The notes below the pieces were generated by a model, which saw only the letters and a program-made list of their open reading frames with translations, was not told the DNA's origin and did no database searches. 64,000 bases of DNA from a bacterium (GTDB lineage: Bacteria > Bdellovibrionota_G > JALEGL01): assembly GCA_022763185.1 (NCBI GenBank), contig JALEGL010000005.1:124001-188000 (forward strand). The letters run 5' to 3'. Position 1 is the first letter of the stretch. Each line of letters begins with the position of its first letter. Below, in pieces: positions 54,004 to 62,741 of the stretch. The translations under genes were made by a program, and so were the position numbers.

Positions 54004-55902
54004 TTATGACCCAGACGATCCTGTATTTAGGGCATCAATGGCTGCTCGCAAAATATCACTTTCTTTGTTTAAGCGCCTTGACCATACCAAATCAACCTTA
54101 GGATACTTAAAGCTAGGCATACCGTAAGGAACATAATTTTTAAATCGATCATCATTTTTTAAAACCATACGCTGAAAGCCCAAACCATCTCTATGCAACA
54201 TTGCGTTGGGTTTCTCAAAACTCATACAGCCATAAAGCCATATGGCGTCAGAATAGTTCCGTTGCAGTTCTTGCCCATCAGGACAAGCACCCGGGTTTAC
54301 ATCATTGACCGCACACACGGCCGGGTTTTTTTGATGAAGCCAGGCCGCACTGACCGAGTCATAATAGTAATAATAATCACCGGCTCCTGAATTGTACTGA
54401 TCCCAAATCGATCCATTATTGGCAACAATCTTATCGGCCCCATATGAAAATGGCCAAACTTCCAAATCACCAAAGCTCATAAAACACCCATCCAAATCCA
54501 AGTTACCATAGGCATTTTGACTGCCTCCAGAAACATTAGGGTTATAATACCGGTTATTCCCCGTATCCCGATCATTACTGACCGTCACATTGGTTGAGCT
54601 GAGCAAAGTTCCTGTGCTAGCAACATCAAAGTAACGACTGTAATGGTTGGGAATGGTGCTAGGAATTCTAACCCCATCCAAGGCAAAAACACTGAACATA
54701 TCATTGGATTGACCCGATTGATCTGCATACTGAATATCCCCTTCTATCCAAGCATAACCCTTTGCAAAAATAGCAACTTTGCCATCAAGCTTGCCCTTCA
54801 CATGCACTGAGCCTTTGATATAAATATTCAACCCTCCATCTGGGATTTGATAAGTCTTTATGGGTGCGCCACCCTGAAATTCCCCATCATAGCGTCTATC
54901 TGGACGCAAATTGCCTGTCTTGCACTCCCACTGTTGAATAATGTTATCCACAAACTTAAAGCAAACATCACTGGCGACAATACTCAAGTCAGCTGTATCA
55001 AACAGCTGTCCATCCCATGCATTAATTTTACTCGAACTATCATCCATGTATTGAACATCAAATTCATCTTCATAATCACTCATTGAAAAGCTGACATTGG
55101 CAGACCTGTTAAATGTTGCTGCAGTTAAATCACCTGTAACGGCATTGATCGTGGTTTTTCCACTAAAGACATATTCATTGGCCGGCACGGTATGACCAGG
55201 GTGATAAAACGATGCCCCAAAATAAAAATTGTCTTTGTGAATTTTACCCAAATGCACATCACCCTCGGCCACGATAGGAATGAAAGTATACGGTACCGGT
55301 GTCCGGGCATTATCATCTAATGTATACAAGCCCCCACCATAATGGTTTTCAACAAAGCTTAATGCATAGTCTCCTGGCGTCATCAACTTTACCGCCACCA
55401 GCGCTTCCATACTTTCAATTTGAGCAGAACCGGCCTTTTTACTTTCTACCACCACATTGAATAACTTTGGATATAAAGAATTGTAATTATCTACCCCTCC
55501 TCCAGGGTCTGCATTTTCTATGCTGGGAATATAATAAATATTCATGATAGAACCATCCTGTTTTTGCCGTGAAAATCTTGGCGTCATATTTTCTCGCAAA
55601 GGATTGCGAGTAGCTATCACCAGGCCCATATCGGTCATTCCTTGCAGACTAACAGTCTGGCCATTTTGCACCATTCCCGTCCAATCATTTTGTTGAGCCC
55701 GCTCAAGCAGATCTCGGATGGCGAGCTGTAGACCTTCTTCTGATAAACTGCGCATATCCGTGCCTTTATTACGTTGACCAAAATACCGCTGCATGGGTTG
55801 AATCACCGACGCACTGCCCGCCATAATCAAGCCAGCGATTCCTAAAAGAATAACCGCAGCCAATAAGGCGCTCCCTTGTTGCTGATGTTTAGTTTTAAAC
55901 AT
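54004..55902 (-). CDS. PilX-like surface or pseudopilus-associated protein
   Basis: A 632-residue protein with a short basic leader and hydrophobic stretch QGSALLAAVILLGIAGLIMAG, like the PilX-type N-terminus in type IV pilus minor-pilin operons; Gly-Ser would be a non-canonical prepilin cleavage site. The rest is beta-rich with many Asn, Tyr and Gly residues and pairs of Cys (VCFKFV...WECKTG; VCAVNDVNPGACPDG). It may bind a surface ligand. No pilus genes lie nearby, and a TTGACA at 55972-55977 (minus) is the only promoter hint. Confidence 0.6.
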   Translation of the reverse strand: MFKTKHQQQGSALLAAVILLGIAGLIMAGSASVIQPMQRYFGQRNKGTDMRSLSEEGLQLAIRDLLERAQQNDWTGMVQNGQTVSLQGMTDMGLVIATRNPLRENMTPRFSRQKQDGSIMNIYYIPSIENADPGGGVDNYNSLYPKLFNVVVESKKAGSAQIESMEALVAVKLMTPGDYALSFVENHYGGGLYTLDDNARTPVPYTFIPIVAEGDVHLGKIHKDNFYFGASFYHPGHTVPANEYVFSGKTTINAVTGDLTAATFNRSANVSFSMSDYEDEFDVQYMDDSSSKINAWDGQLFDTADLSIVASDVCFKFVDNIIQQWECKTGNLRPDRRYDGEFQGGAPIKTYQIPDGGLNIYIKGSVHVKGKLDGKVAIFAKGYAWIEGDIQYADQSGQSNDMFSVFALDGVRIPSTIPNHYSRYFDVASTGTLLSSTNVTVSNDRDTGNNRYYNPNVSGGSQNAYGNLDLDGCFMSFGDLEVWPFSYGADKIVANNGSIWDQYNSGAGDYYYYYDSVSAAWLHQKNPAVCAVNDVNPGACPDGQELQRNYSDAIWLYGCMSFEKPNAMLHRDGLGFQRMVLKNDDRFKNYVPYGMPSFKYPKVDLVWSRRLNKESDILRAAIDALNTGSSGS

Positions 55903-55977
55903 GATTGTTATTAAAGAATCCTCGCTGCACTTTTATTTGCTTGAACACACTAAGAAAAATAGAAATATTTGTGTCAA

Positions 55978-56318
55978 AAAAGCAAATGATTAAAAAACTT
56001 GGGCCATCTTCTATTATAGCAAAAAACATGAGCAAAAATACAGCACTTTCTCAAGTTTTTAAGCTATTGCTAAAAGAGTAAAATACTGAATTTTATACAA
56101 AAAACCCATTCTTTTTCTTTATTAAACTTTATTTTTATCTTCTCAAATAATGATAAAACAGCATGTCTCTTGCAAACTGAATTTTATACCTGTTTCAAAG
56201 AAAGTTTCCTACACTCTTTTTATTACCGATCAAACGGTTAAAACCAATCATGCATAAAAAAACTCTGCAAAAAACACCGCCGGACTTGCATAAGATAAAA
56301 AACAATCCATAAAAAGGC
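55978..56318. other. AT-rich divergent gap before rpsT
   Basis: About 340 bp. It carries a 14-bp direct repeat, ACTGAATTTTATAC, at 56086 and 56177, and a short ACCG/CGGT hairpin near 56224. No ORF, RNA gene or strong palindrome is seen. Confidence 0.45.
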
Positions 56319-56346
56319 TTGACAAACAAATCTAAATTATATTTAA
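56319..56346 (+). promoter_or_regulatory. Promoter candidate for rpsT
   Basis: TTGACA at 56319-56324 is followed after 16 bp by ATTTAA (56341-56346), with TATATT slightly upstream. It leaves only a short leader before the ATG at 56357. Confidence 0.4.
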
Positions 56347-56356
56347 GGTCGGGATT

Positions 56357-56620
56357 ATGGCATCACATGCATCAGCACTAAAAAAAATTAGAAAAGATAA
56401 AACTCGCACAACTTTAAATCGTTGGTGGAAAAGTAGAGTTAAATTTGTAAGCAAACAAGTATTGGCTTTGTGTGAAAGCAAAGATAAAAAAGGCGCTCAA
56501 GACGCTTTAAGACAAGCCAATCACGAGATTAGCAAAGCTCAAAGCAAAGGTATTTTGCATAAAAACACTGCAGCTCGTAAGGTTTCTAGTTTGAGCAAAG
56601 CCGTTAACAACATTGCTTAA
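56357..56620 (+). CDS. rpsT: 30S ribosomal protein S20
   Basis: An 87-residue basic, helical protein: NRWWKSRVKFVSKQVLALC, QANHEISKAQSKGILHKNTAARKVSSLSKAVN. It binds 16S rRNA early in assembly. It is monocistronic and faces dnaE; the two share a hairpin. Confidence 0.95.
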   Translation: MASHASALKKIRKDKTRTTLNRWWKSRVKFVSKQVLALCESKDKKGAQDALRQANHEISKAQSKGILHKNTAARKVSSLSKAVNNIA

Positions 56621-56645
56621 GTTTCTCTAAAGAATTTTTTATTTT

Positions 56646-56670
56646 AAAGGCGCTTTTAAGCGCCTTTTTT
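56646..56670. terminator. Shared terminator of rpsT and dnaE
   Basis: AAAGGCGC-TTTTAA-GCGCCTTT with a T run on the plus strand. It overlaps the last codons and stop of dnaE (56656), so on the minus strand it lies partly inside the gene. Confidence 0.85.
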
Positions 56671-59600
56671 CTTTTTCCATTTGGCCGAGTATTTATTGTC
56701 CGCCTTTGCTCTCGTGCTTTTGTTGGAAGTCAATCGCAAACTTAATCCTTGATCAAAAATAGCCAACATGTTTTGCACCATGGACCAAGTGAGTTTGATT
56801 TTTATTTTTTCTTTTAAATCCATTTTAAGCAGCCACTTGCCTTTTTTGGCCAAGTACACATCACAATCGATATTTCCAGGATTATCTAAAAGTGTTTGCC
56901 TCAACCGCGCTACTTTATCCTGCTGTAAATACTCCCATTCTAACTTAATTCTGACCTTTCCAGAAAAAACTTCTGCTGGCGTTTCAAGGTAAGCAAATTT
57001 ATCCGCTATAATTTTGCAGCTCAAATCATCGCCATGCTCCAAGATTCCACTGACAATGATGGGTTTATCGGCCTTGAGCAACTCTCTTGCCTCTTCATAC
57101 ACATCTTTAAAAACAACCAACTCTGTGCTGCCAGATAAATCCTCTAAACCCACAAAAGCCATCCGATCGCCTTTTTTGGTGGTAATTTCTTTTAAACTTG
57201 AAACCACACCACCCACCCTAACCGTGGACTTGTTGCTTTGTTCGCTTAAACCCAAAACATCACAAGAAGCAAAGTACTTTAAAGCCGGTGCAAAACTGGC
57301 CAAAGGATGCCCAGACACATAAAAACCCAACATTTGTTTTTCAAACTCCAGCTGTTCTTTTTCCGGCCAAGCTTCTATTTTTGGATTGATCAAGTCAACC
57401 GCCATCCCAGTTTCATGGATACCAAACAAGCCCACCTGGCCCTGACTGTTATCTTTTTGGTTTTTACCGGCAATGGCCAAAATTTGTTCAATACTGGCCA
57501 TGCTTTGCGCTCGATGCGGATGCAAAACATCCATCGCGCCACACTTGACCAAAGCTTCTAAGGTTTTTCTATTGACAGATTTGGTGTCAATGCGCGAGGC
57601 AAAATCAAATAAATCTGTAAAGGGCCCATTCTTTTTTCTTTCTTGCACCACGGATTCTATAGCGGCTACCCCAACATTTTTGACCGCTGCCAAACCATAC
57701 AGCACCTTCCCATTCACCACATTAAAATCGACATCACTCTCATTGATATTGGGAGGGCACAACTCAATGTCTTGTTTCTTACAGTCGTTGGCAAAACGCA
57801 CCACTTTATCGGTATTGGATCGGTCAATGGTTAGACAAGCTGCCATAAACTCTTTAGGGTAGTGCGCTTTTAGATACGCCGTTTGATAAGAGATTAAAGC
57901 ATAGGCTGCAGAGTGCGATTTATTAAAACCATAGCCGGCAAATTTTTCCATCAGATCAAAAATCTTCTTGGATTTATCGGCTGGAAATTTATTTTGGGCT
58001 GCCCCCGTTAAAAAGCGCTCTTCCTGCTTGGCCATCTCAGCAGCAATTTTTTTACCCATGGCTCTGCGCAGCAAATCCGCTTCACCTAGCGAGTAACTGG
58101 CTAGAGTAGAGGCAATTTGCATCACTTGTTCCTGGTACAAAATCACACCATAAGTCTCTTTAAGAATAGGCTCAAGCTCAGGCAAATCGTATTTAATTTC
58201 TGTCCGGCCGTGCTTACGATTAATAAAGTCATCCACCATGCCTGAGCCCAGAGGACCCGGCCGGTACAAAGCCACCAAAGCCACTATATCTTCAAAACTA
58301 TTGGGTTTTAAACGCATGACCAGTTCACGCATGCCGGAGGACTCCAACTGGAAAATACCTTGAGTTGAGCCTTTGGCTAAAATTTCAAACACTTTTTCAT
58401 CTTGCATGTTCAGCGTTAATAAGTCGATATCAATAGCATGCGAGGCTTGAATCAATTCACAGGTTTTATGCAATAAAGTTAGGGTTTTTAAACCCAAAAA
58501 GTCAAACTTAACCAAGCCAACATTTTCAACCGCTTTCATATCCCACTGGGTGACGGCTTCACCATGTTGTCCAATAGATAAAGGAACATGATGTACCAAG
58601 GGCTGTTCATCAGAAACCACAACACCGGCAGCATGCACGGAAACGTGACGGGTCAGACCTTCCAGCGACAAGGCTACATCCAAAAGCTCATTGACTCTGG
58701 GGTCTTCTTGCCTGAGTTCTTCAAACTGCGCTTCTTGTTCAAAGGCTTCTTTTAATGAAATATTCAAAACATTGGGGACCAGTTTGGCTATTTTATCGAC
58801 TTCTCCATAAGGCATACCTAAGGCACGCCCAACATCTCGAATCACCGCTCTAGCTTGCAACTTCCCAAAAGTCCCAATTTGCGCTACTTTAATGCTATCC
58901 AAAGTTTTTTCTTTAGCATCCAAACTGCCATCGTATTTTTTTGCCACATACTGAATAACCTTGTCTCTGCCCTCTTGGCAGAAATCAACATCAATATCCG
59001 GCATGGAAATACGCTCAGCATTCAAAAAGCGCTCAAACAACAAATTATAGGGAATTGGATCAACGTCCGTGATCCGTGTGCAAAAGGCCACCAAAGACCC
59101 TGCCGCAGAACCACGCCCAGGACCCACTGGGATAGCATTGTCTTTGGCATAATTGATAAAGTCTTGCACAATCAAAAAATAACCCGCAAAACCTGTACCC
59201 TCAATCACTTTGAGTTCGATTTCCAGCCTGTCTTTGTATGTTTGTTTCATCCCGGCCATAGATGCTGTTGGATCATTTTTTTGATAGAAGCTTTCTATCT
59301 GTGGCCAGCGCATCTCTAAACCTTCATAGGATAAACGCACCAACTCCTCAAAAGCTGAACGACCCTGCGGCAAGTCATATTCCGGCATGCAATAGTCTTC
59401 TAAATTAATACTGACCTCACATGCCTGGGCAATTTTAACGGTATTCTCTAAAGCCTGGGGACAGTTAACAAACAAATTTTGCATTTGCTCTGCACTTTTC
59501 AAATAGTGCTCGGTGCTCTCGAATTTGATTCTATCTCTGTCCTGAACCCTGCGGGCAGAGCCTATGCACATCAAAACATCTTGGGCATGCGCGTCGGACT

Positions 59601-60198
59601 CTTGTAAATAATACACATTATTGCTGGCCACCAAGGCCAATTCATGCTGCTTAGCAAAATCAATAATCTCTTGCGCATCATTTGCATGCTGCTTACTGAT
59701 GGCCATATACATATCTTGTGGTGCAAAACATTGTTTCAAACGATTGATGTGTGTTTCTATGAGCTGCAATTGTCCAAACAAAGCGTGTTGACCAAAAGGT
59801 TGTTGCGGTGCCAGGGCACAAATCAGACCTTGGCCGTGCTTTTGTAAATACTCTATGTCAACAAAAGCCTGTTCGCTATTGTCTTGGGTGAATTGTGCAT
59901 GACTGGAGAGATAAAAAAGATTGCGCAAGCCTGCATTGTTTTTTGCCCAAAACAACACTGGACAAAAACGGCTATTTTGTGGATCTAAACTTAAATCAAG
60001 TTCAAGACCAATGATGGGTTTTAAATCTTGTTTTTTGGCTTTTTGATACAACTGCAAAGCACCGTGCAGATTACCTTTGTCCGTCAGTGCCACTGCTTGC
60101 TGCCCCTGTTGTTTGGACCAAGATACCAAGGCTTCTATTCTGAGCGAGCTCTCTAATAAAGAATATTGCGAGTGATTATGTAAATGAACAAATTGCAT
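56656..60198 (-). CDS. dnaE: DNA polymerase III alpha subunit
   Basis: Replicative polymerase of 1180 residues. A PHP domain (VHLHNHSQYSLLESSLRI) precedes the polymerase core with VGPGRGSAAGSLVAFC and the acidic PDIDVDFCQEGRDKVI, ILYQEQVMQIA and FNKSHSAAYALISYQTAYLKAHYP. C-terminal OB fold (VRVGGVVSSLKEITTKKGDRMAFVGLEDLSG) and final tau-binding region follow, ending in a Lys-rich tail. Length and order match DnaE1. Confidence 0.98.
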   Translation of the reverse strand: MQFVHLHNHSQYSLLESSLRIEALVSWSKQQGQQAVALTDKGNLHGALQLYQKAKKQDLKPIIGLELDLSLDPQNSRFCPVLFWAKNNAGLRNLFYLSSHAQFTQDNSEQAFVDIEYLQKHGQGLICALAPQQPFGQHALFGQLQLIETHINRLKQCFAPQDMYMAISKQHANDAQEIIDFAKQHELALVASNNVYYLQESDAHAQDVLMCIGSARRVQDRDRIKFESTEHYLKSAEQMQNLFVNCPQALENTVKIAQACEVSINLEDYCMPEYDLPQGRSAFEELVRLSYEGLEMRWPQIESFYQKNDPTASMAGMKQTYKDRLEIELKVIEGTGFAGYFLIVQDFINYAKDNAIPVGPGRGSAAGSLVAFCTRITDVDPIPYNLLFERFLNAERISMPDIDVDFCQEGRDKVIQYVAKKYDGSLDAKEKTLDSIKVAQIGTFGKLQARAVIRDVGRALGMPYGEVDKIAKLVPNVLNISLKEAFEQEAQFEELRQEDPRVNELLDVALSLEGLTRHVSVHAAGVVVSDEQPLVHHVPLSIGQHGEAVTQWDMKAVENVGLVKFDFLGLKTLTLLHKTCELIQASHAIDIDLLTLNMQDEKVFEILAKGSTQGIFQLESSGMRELVMRLKPNSFEDIVALVALYRPGPLGSGMVDDFINRKHGRTEIKYDLPELEPILKETYGVILYQEQVMQIASTLASYSLGEADLLRRAMGKKIAAEMAKQEERFLTGAAQNKFPADKSKKIFDLMEKFAGYGFNKSHSAAYALISYQTAYLKAHYPKEFMAACLTIDRSNTDKVVRFANDCKKQDIELCPPNINESDVDFNVVNGKVLYGLAAVKNVGVAAIESVVQERKKNGPFTDLFDFASRIDTKSVNRKTLEALVKCGAMDVLHPHRAQSMASIEQILAIAGKNQKDNSQGQVGLFGIHETGMAVDLINPKIEAWPEKEQLEFEKQMLGFYVSGHPLASFAPALKYFASCDVLGLSEQSNKSTVRVGGVVSSLKEITTKKGDRMAFVGLEDLSGSTELVVFKDVYEEARELLKADKPIIVSGILEHGDDLSCKIIADKFAYLETPAEVFSGKVRIKLEWEYLQQDKVARLRQTLLDNPGNIDCDVYLAKKGKWLLKMDLKEKIKIKLTWSMVQNMLAIFDQGLSLRLTSNKSTRAKADNKYSAKWKKKKGA

Positions 60199-60284
60199 AG
60201 GGCCTTTAACATGTATGAAAAAGCCCCATTTTGATCAAGCTTTTCTTTAAGCAAAAGTCTTATTTTGCAATCGTTTTTGTTTTT

Positions 60285-60689
60285 TTACATTAAGTCAGCG
60301 GCACAGCTTTTTAAATCTTCCAAGCTACACACTTCTAACGCTTTTTCATGGGTACTGGCCAAAAAAACTTTAGGCGCTGCACCCACTTCAAAAGCCTCTT
60401 GCCAGCGTGACGCACACAAACACCACTTATCTCCAGCCTTTAATCCTGGAAAGCCCATTTCTGGTCTAGGGGTCATCAAATCGTTGCCTCGACTCAAAGA
60501 AAACTGCAAAAATGCATCAGTCAACTCAACGCAAACTGCATGCACACCATGATCTTCTTCTCCAACTTTACAATAACCATCGCGATAAAACCCAGTTTTG
60601 GGAGAAAAACAACAGGGCGTTAAATCATCCCCAAAAACATTTTTATGACTGTCTTGCATAAGCATCTTACTTAGCACAAAAACATCCAT
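60285..60689 (-). CDS. DUF2237 family protein
   Basis: A 134-residue DUF2237 protein: NVFGDDLTPCCFSPKTGFYRDGYC, DHGVHAVCVELTDAFLQFSLSRGNDLMTPRPEMGFPGLKAGDKWCLCASRWQEA and a Cys-containing C-terminus. The family is small, conserved and functionally unknown; the conserved Cys, His and Trp residues suggest an enzyme. It lies in the gap between dnaE and the MscS gene. Confidence 0.85.
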   Translation of the reverse strand: MDVFVLSKMLMQDSHKNVFGDDLTPCCFSPKTGFYRDGYCKVGEEDHGVHAVCVELTDAFLQFSLSRGNDLMTPRPEMGFPGLKAGDKWCLCASRWQEAFEVGAAPKVFLASTHEKALEVCSLEDLKSCAADLM

Positions 60690-60871
60690 GCCTTAAATAT
60701 ATGTTCGGCACAATTATTTTTAGTCCAACTTTAACGCTTGCACTCAATTTAAAAGATGTCGTTGCCCACACTTTACATTGTATTGCTTGTATCCGGGGTT
60801 TAGAAATTTAAAATCTCATCAATTCTGAAACAATATTTTTGATAGTTTAAAGTTTTATGCCGCACCGTAGG

Positions 60872-61936
60872 TTAGCGCTCTTCTTCTATTCGTTGTTCTT
60901 TCTTTTCAATCAACCTATCAAAGCGTTCCAACTTATGCTTTAAACTTTCTATGGTTTGGCTTTGCTCAGGTGTGGGTTCTTTTTTACCAATCAGCTCTTT
61001 GATTTCATCAACTTTGTTTTGATATTCCTTTTTCTTTTCTTTGATACTTTCTATAGACTCCAGTTCATCAGCTTTATCAAAAATAATATTTTCTGGACCG
61101 CTTTGTGTGTTCTCTTCGTTTTCTTTTTTATGTTGCGGGACATACATGAATTTTTGTTTGGGTTGAAATACGCGCTGATTCATAAATGTAGGCGAAACGA
61201 TTTCTATTCCATGCGCATGCAAAGACACCAACATGCTCTCTCTTAAGTTTGACCGTGCAGATATCAAAGACTTTACTTCTGACAAAAAACCCGCCGCTTT
61301 GTAGCTGACAGAAAAATCACCTAATTTTTCTAATAGAACATAAGGCTTTTCTAGTCCCGCATTCAACACCGCTTTTTCCAAAGCTTCTTTTATTTTTTTA
61401 TGACTGGTGTCATACCCTAATGAAACCTCAGCAGATACGATGGTACCTGAACTGCGCACCACATTCACTGGGTTGCTGACCAAATACAAATTGGGCAACG
61501 TGGTCAATGAACGCTGATCAGTTTGGATTTCTGTATGCAACAAACCCCATTCTGATATACGACCAAAATGCTCTCCGGCTTGAATAAAGTCTCCAGGCTT
61601 AAAAGCTTTAATAGACCTTAACATCATACCTGCCATAATGTTGCCAAGAAAAGTCGTTGAAGATAAAGCAATAGCTGCTGCTGCAACCACACCAAACAAG
61701 TTTAGCAACTGCCCTCTTGAAGTAATATCAATAGGCAAAGTCATCAACACGGAGATCACAACAATCACAAACACACAAACCATTAAAATGGGCTTGATTA
61801 AACTGCTGCTGGCACTGGGAAAAAGCTTATCTAAAACATTTAATTTTTTAACCGTTCTAAACAGAACAAACCAAATAAGAATTAAAAGTAAAAATGGCAT
61901 CCAAGCAACGAAGTATTCTACGATTGAAGCAATCAT
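60872..61936 (-). CDS. Small-conductance mechanosensitive channel (MscS family)
   Basis: A 354-residue membrane channel with about three N-terminal membrane helices (about 5-30, 42-68, 75-105) and the MscS pore-lining pattern GVVAAAAIALSSTTFLGNIMAGMMLRSIKAFKPGDFI. The beta domain (GRISEWGLLHTEIQTDQRSLTTLPNLYLVSNPVNVVRSSG) and alpha-beta domain follow, then a long charged coiled-coil tail. It releases solutes under osmotic downshock. Confidence 0.92.
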   Translation of the reverse strand: MIASIVEYFVAWMPFLLLILIWFVLFRTVKKLNVLDKLFPSASSSLIKPILMVCVFVIVVISVLMTLPIDITSRGQLLNLFGVVAAAAIALSSTTFLGNIMAGMMLRSIKAFKPGDFIQAGEHFGRISEWGLLHTEIQTDQRSLTTLPNLYLVSNPVNVVRSSGTIVSAEVSLGYDTSHKKIKEALEKAVLNAGLEKPYVLLEKLGDFSVSYKAAGFLSEVKSLISARSNLRESMLVSLHAHGIEIVSPTFMNQRVFQPKQKFMYVPQHKKENEENTQSGPENIIFDKADELESIESIKEKKKEYQNKVDEIKELIGKKEPTPEQSQTIESLKHKLERFDRLIEKKEQRIEEER

Positions 61937-61985
61937 GATGAATAGACTATAACAATCCTTTGACTTAGGCCATCATTTTAACGCA

Positions 61986-62354
61986 TCAAACAGCATCTTT
62001 GGGATGATTGATACCATCACTGTAAGGGGTATTTTTATAATCTTCAATTTTGATGCCTTCAATACAAGCAATGTTAACGCCATATTCTGATGGATCAGAG
62101 CGCCTTTGGTGATGCGTGTAAATTCCACAGACCTTGCAAAAGTAATGCTTGGCTGTATGAGTGTTAAACGTATACATCTGAATTAAATCTTCACCTTTGA
62201 TAATTTTTAATTGATTCAAAGGAACCGAAGCCACCACCGCTCCCTTACGAGAACATATAGAACAATTGCAACGGCGTACTTTTTCTAAACCCTTGTTAAG
62301 CTCGACTTCTATTTCAACCCCTGCACAATGACAGGTCATTTTATATTTTTTCAT
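61986..62354 (-). CDS. GFA family zinc-binding protein
   Basis: A 122-residue protein with the glutathione-dependent formaldehyde-activating fold: MTCHCAGVEIEVEL, the RRCNCSICSRKGAVVA zinc site and HYFCKVCGIYTHHQRRSDP. Many relatives of Gfa and CENP-V lack formaldehyde activity, so the substrate is not predictable. No formaldehyde dehydrogenase gene is nearby. Confidence 0.9.
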   Translation of the reverse strand: MKKYKMTCHCAGVEIEVELNKGLEKVRRCNCSICSRKGAVVASVPLNQLKIIKGEDLIQMYTFNTHTAKHYFCKVCGIYTHHQRRSDPSEYGVNIACIEGIKIEDYKNTPYSDGINHPKDAV

Positions 62355-62399
62355 AAACTAATGTATTTATAACTATCGAAAACACCTAAGTAAAGGATG

Positions 62400-62482
62400 C
62401 TTGAGAAAAATATTTTCTACCAGCTCAAACAGTGGGCAGCATAGCTGCCCAAACTCGCTGTACGAAATTTATTTTTCACAAG
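62400..62482. repeat. Nested palindrome after guaA
   Basis: The outer arms (62400-62424 and 62457-62482) are AT-rich inverted copies with a 2-base gap and few mismatches, both starting CTTG-x-GAAAAATA when read inward. The core hairpin is GGGCAGC-ATA-GCTGCCC (62434-62450), with stem length and loop as in the elements at 39175 and 42331. Confidence 0.7.
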
Positions 62483-62556
62483 ACACCTATAATTATATAG
62501 CCCTCAAGAAACGGAAAATTTTGTACAGATCGATTTTTCTTATTTAGTTTATAAAA

Positions 62557-62720
62557 GGAATGGTAAGTTTTTCGAAGACCTAAGCTCAAAGGAGAGAAAA
62601 ACCGGAGGCGTAGCCCACTTACCTCGAGCTTTTAACATTAAAAACAGGTGAACAAATGGCAACGAAGGCAATGCATGTTGAAAGCATGCTTATAATAAGC
62701 AGCGGAAAAGTCGCCATTCC
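62557..62720. repeat. Large imperfect palindrome between GFA gene and guaA
   Basis: GGAATGG at 62557-62563 is inverted at 62714-62720, with adjacent AAGTTTTTC pairing imperfectly with GGAAAAGTC. The inner part shares the block order AAGTTTTT - CAAAGGA - GAAAAACCG - AGGCGTA - TACCTCGAG with the minus strand of 5993-6108. A small hairpin GCATG/CATGC sits in the right half. No protein frame is supported. Confidence 0.65.
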
Positions 62721-62741
62721 CTTAAATATCGGCAAAATTTT

